DNA from: CAIWHR01 sp963830485
GTDB taxonomy: Bacteria; Pseudomonadota; Gammaproteobacteria; Burkholderiales; Casimicrobiaceae
Reading direction: 5' to 3'
Assembly (NCBI GenBank): GCA_963830485.1
Contig: CAWHNE010000015.1
Span: forward strand, 62,001 to 126,000
DNA length: 64,000 bases
Part shown: piece after piece, positions 63,297 to 64,000 of the stretch
Numbering within the stretch: position 1 is the first letter of the stretch
Layout of the letters: every line of letters starts with the position of its first letter
Notes under the pieces: generated by a model
What the model was told of the DNA's origin: nothing
The model's input: the letters and a program-made list of their open reading frames with translations, nothing else
The model's database searches: none
Made by a program: the position numbers and the translations under genes

Positions 63297-64000
63297 GTGG
63301 ACGCCAAGGTCACCGCGACGCGCAGCAACGACTTCGTCGTCAAGTTCGCGAACGTCAACGGGTCGGGGTCGGCCTCCGCCAACGGTCTCTTCGCGCGGGC
63401 GATCCTGCGGATGGGCGTGCCGGTGTCGGCGCGCAACATCTTCCCGTCGAACATCCAGGGCCTGCCGACGTGGTACGAGGTGCGTGTCAGCGAGGCCGGG
63501 TGGCGCGGCCGCCGTGGGGGCGTCGACCTGATGGTCGCGATGAATCCGCAGACGTGGGACAAGGACTTGGCCGAGCTCGACGCCGGCGGCGTGCTGTTCT
63601 ACGACTCGACACGCCCGATCCCCCGCTCGCGGCTGCGCGACGACGTCACCGCGATCGGGATGCCGCTGACGGCCATCTGCAACGCCGAGTACACCGACGC
63701 GCGGCAGCGTCAGCTATTCAAGAACATCATCTACCTGGGCGCGCTCGCCGCGCTGGTCGACATCGACGTCGCCGAGATCGAAAAGCTGATCGCCGAGCAG
63801 TACAAGGGCAAGGAGAGCCTTCTCGAGCCGAACCGGAAGGCGCTGCGCATGGGCCGCGACTACGCGCTCGCGAACTTCGCCTGTCCGCTGCCCATCCGCG
63901 TGCGGCGAGCCAATGCCGTGGGCGACCGGATCTTCATCGACGGCAACAGCGCGGCGGCGCTGGGCTGCGTCTACGGCGGCGCGACCGTGTGCGCGTGGTA
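63297..64000 (+). CDS. 2-oxoacid:acceptor oxidoreductase, gamma-alpha type (3' partial)
   Basis: The GTG at 63297 opens a frame that runs to the window end (about 234 residues). The start is the gamma domain (FVVKFANVNGSGSASANGLFARAILRMGVPVSARNIFPSNIQGLPTWYEVRVS), followed by the alpha-domain beginning (DRIFIDGNSAAALGCVYGGATVCAWY). This is a different branch from the korA at 53.5 kb; the gamma domain has a GSGSASANG loop in place of SGEGAQRCG. With the preceding flavoprotein it forms the fourth 2-oxoacid oxidoreductase system of the window; the beta gene is presumably just beyond the end. Confidence 0.85.
   Translation, partial: MDAKVTATRSNDFVVKFANVNGSGSASANGLFARAILRMGVPVSARNIFPSNIQGLPTWYEVRVSEAGWRGRRGGVDLMVAMNPQTWDKDLAELDAGGVLFYDSTRPIPRSRLRDDVTAIGMPLTAICNAEYTDARQRQLFKNIIYLGALAALVDIDVAEIEKLIAEQYKGKESLLEPNRKALRMGRDYALANFACPLPIRVRRANAVGDRIFIDGNSAAALGCVYGGATVCAW

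Overview
The window is a very GC-rich stretch (high G+C at third codon positions) of what looks like a betaproteobacterial chromosome. The evidence is the aerobic phenylacetate (paa) operon, TRAP transporter, sox genes and beta-proteobacterial-style 2-oxoacid:ferredoxin oxidoreductases. I can only suggest the class; no rRNA or tRNA is present to place it further. Nearly the whole window is a catabolic island for aromatic acids and 2-oxoacids.

Layout. 1-5.4 kb: tail of a FAD reductase, a glutaminase-STAS-cNMP fusion, a multicopper oxidase and the PaaX repressor. 5.5-16.7 kb: a long paa operon (paaABCDE, a small membrane protein, paaN, paaG, paaH, paaI, a beta-helix protein, paaK) behind a palindromic operator shared with paaX. 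17-26.5 kb: alpha-carbonic anhydrase with a changed zinc ligand, a DedA-like protein, a LysR regulator divergent from indolepyruvate:ferredoxin oxidoreductase iorAB, a hotdog thioesterase and a TRAP transporter. 26.5-34.5 kb: a secreted TIGR03118-like protein, an isoquinoline-1-oxidoreductase-type molybdenum hydroxylase, a short soxXYZA set and a secreted subtilase. 34.8-39.2 kb: a four-gene 2-oxoacid:acceptor oxidoreductase resembling phenylglyoxylate dehydrogenase. 39.3-47 kb: diheme cytochrome c, MBL hydrolase, flavin hydroxylase/DUF2783/homogentisate dioxygenase, cytidine deaminase, two crotonases and a lipoprotein. 47-50.6 kb: META-domain lipoprotein, an unknown membrane protein carrying an internal 94-bp tandem repeat, and selD. 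51-58.6 kb: a cluster with NfnAB-like NADPH:ferredoxin oxidoreductase subunits, KorAB and a large unknown ferredoxin-domain protein. 58.7-61 kb: an arylsulfatase of visibly different composition. 61.4-64 kb: another GltD-like flavoprotein with two ferredoxin clusters, followed by the start of a fourth 2-oxoacid oxidoreductase, cut by the window end.

How the genes fit together (inference). Aryl-pyruvates could be converted to aryl-acetyl-CoA by IorAB, and phenylacetate to phenylacetyl-CoA by PaaK. The Paa epoxidase route then works under oxygen. Four separate 2-oxoacid:ferredoxin systems, each with its own electron-transfer flavoprotein or ferredoxin module, suggest a metabolism that also works at low oxygen. 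Two of these clusters are preceded by near-consensus FNR/Anr-type boxes.

Quality warning. About 20 single-base frame changes break otherwise well-conserved genes (iorB, dctP, the molybdenum subunit, soxX, soxA, the NfnB-like gene, two ferredoxin-containing genes and the beta-helix gene). Most look like one extra base. Sequencing or assembly error is the simplest reading, so these genes are annotated over their full span.
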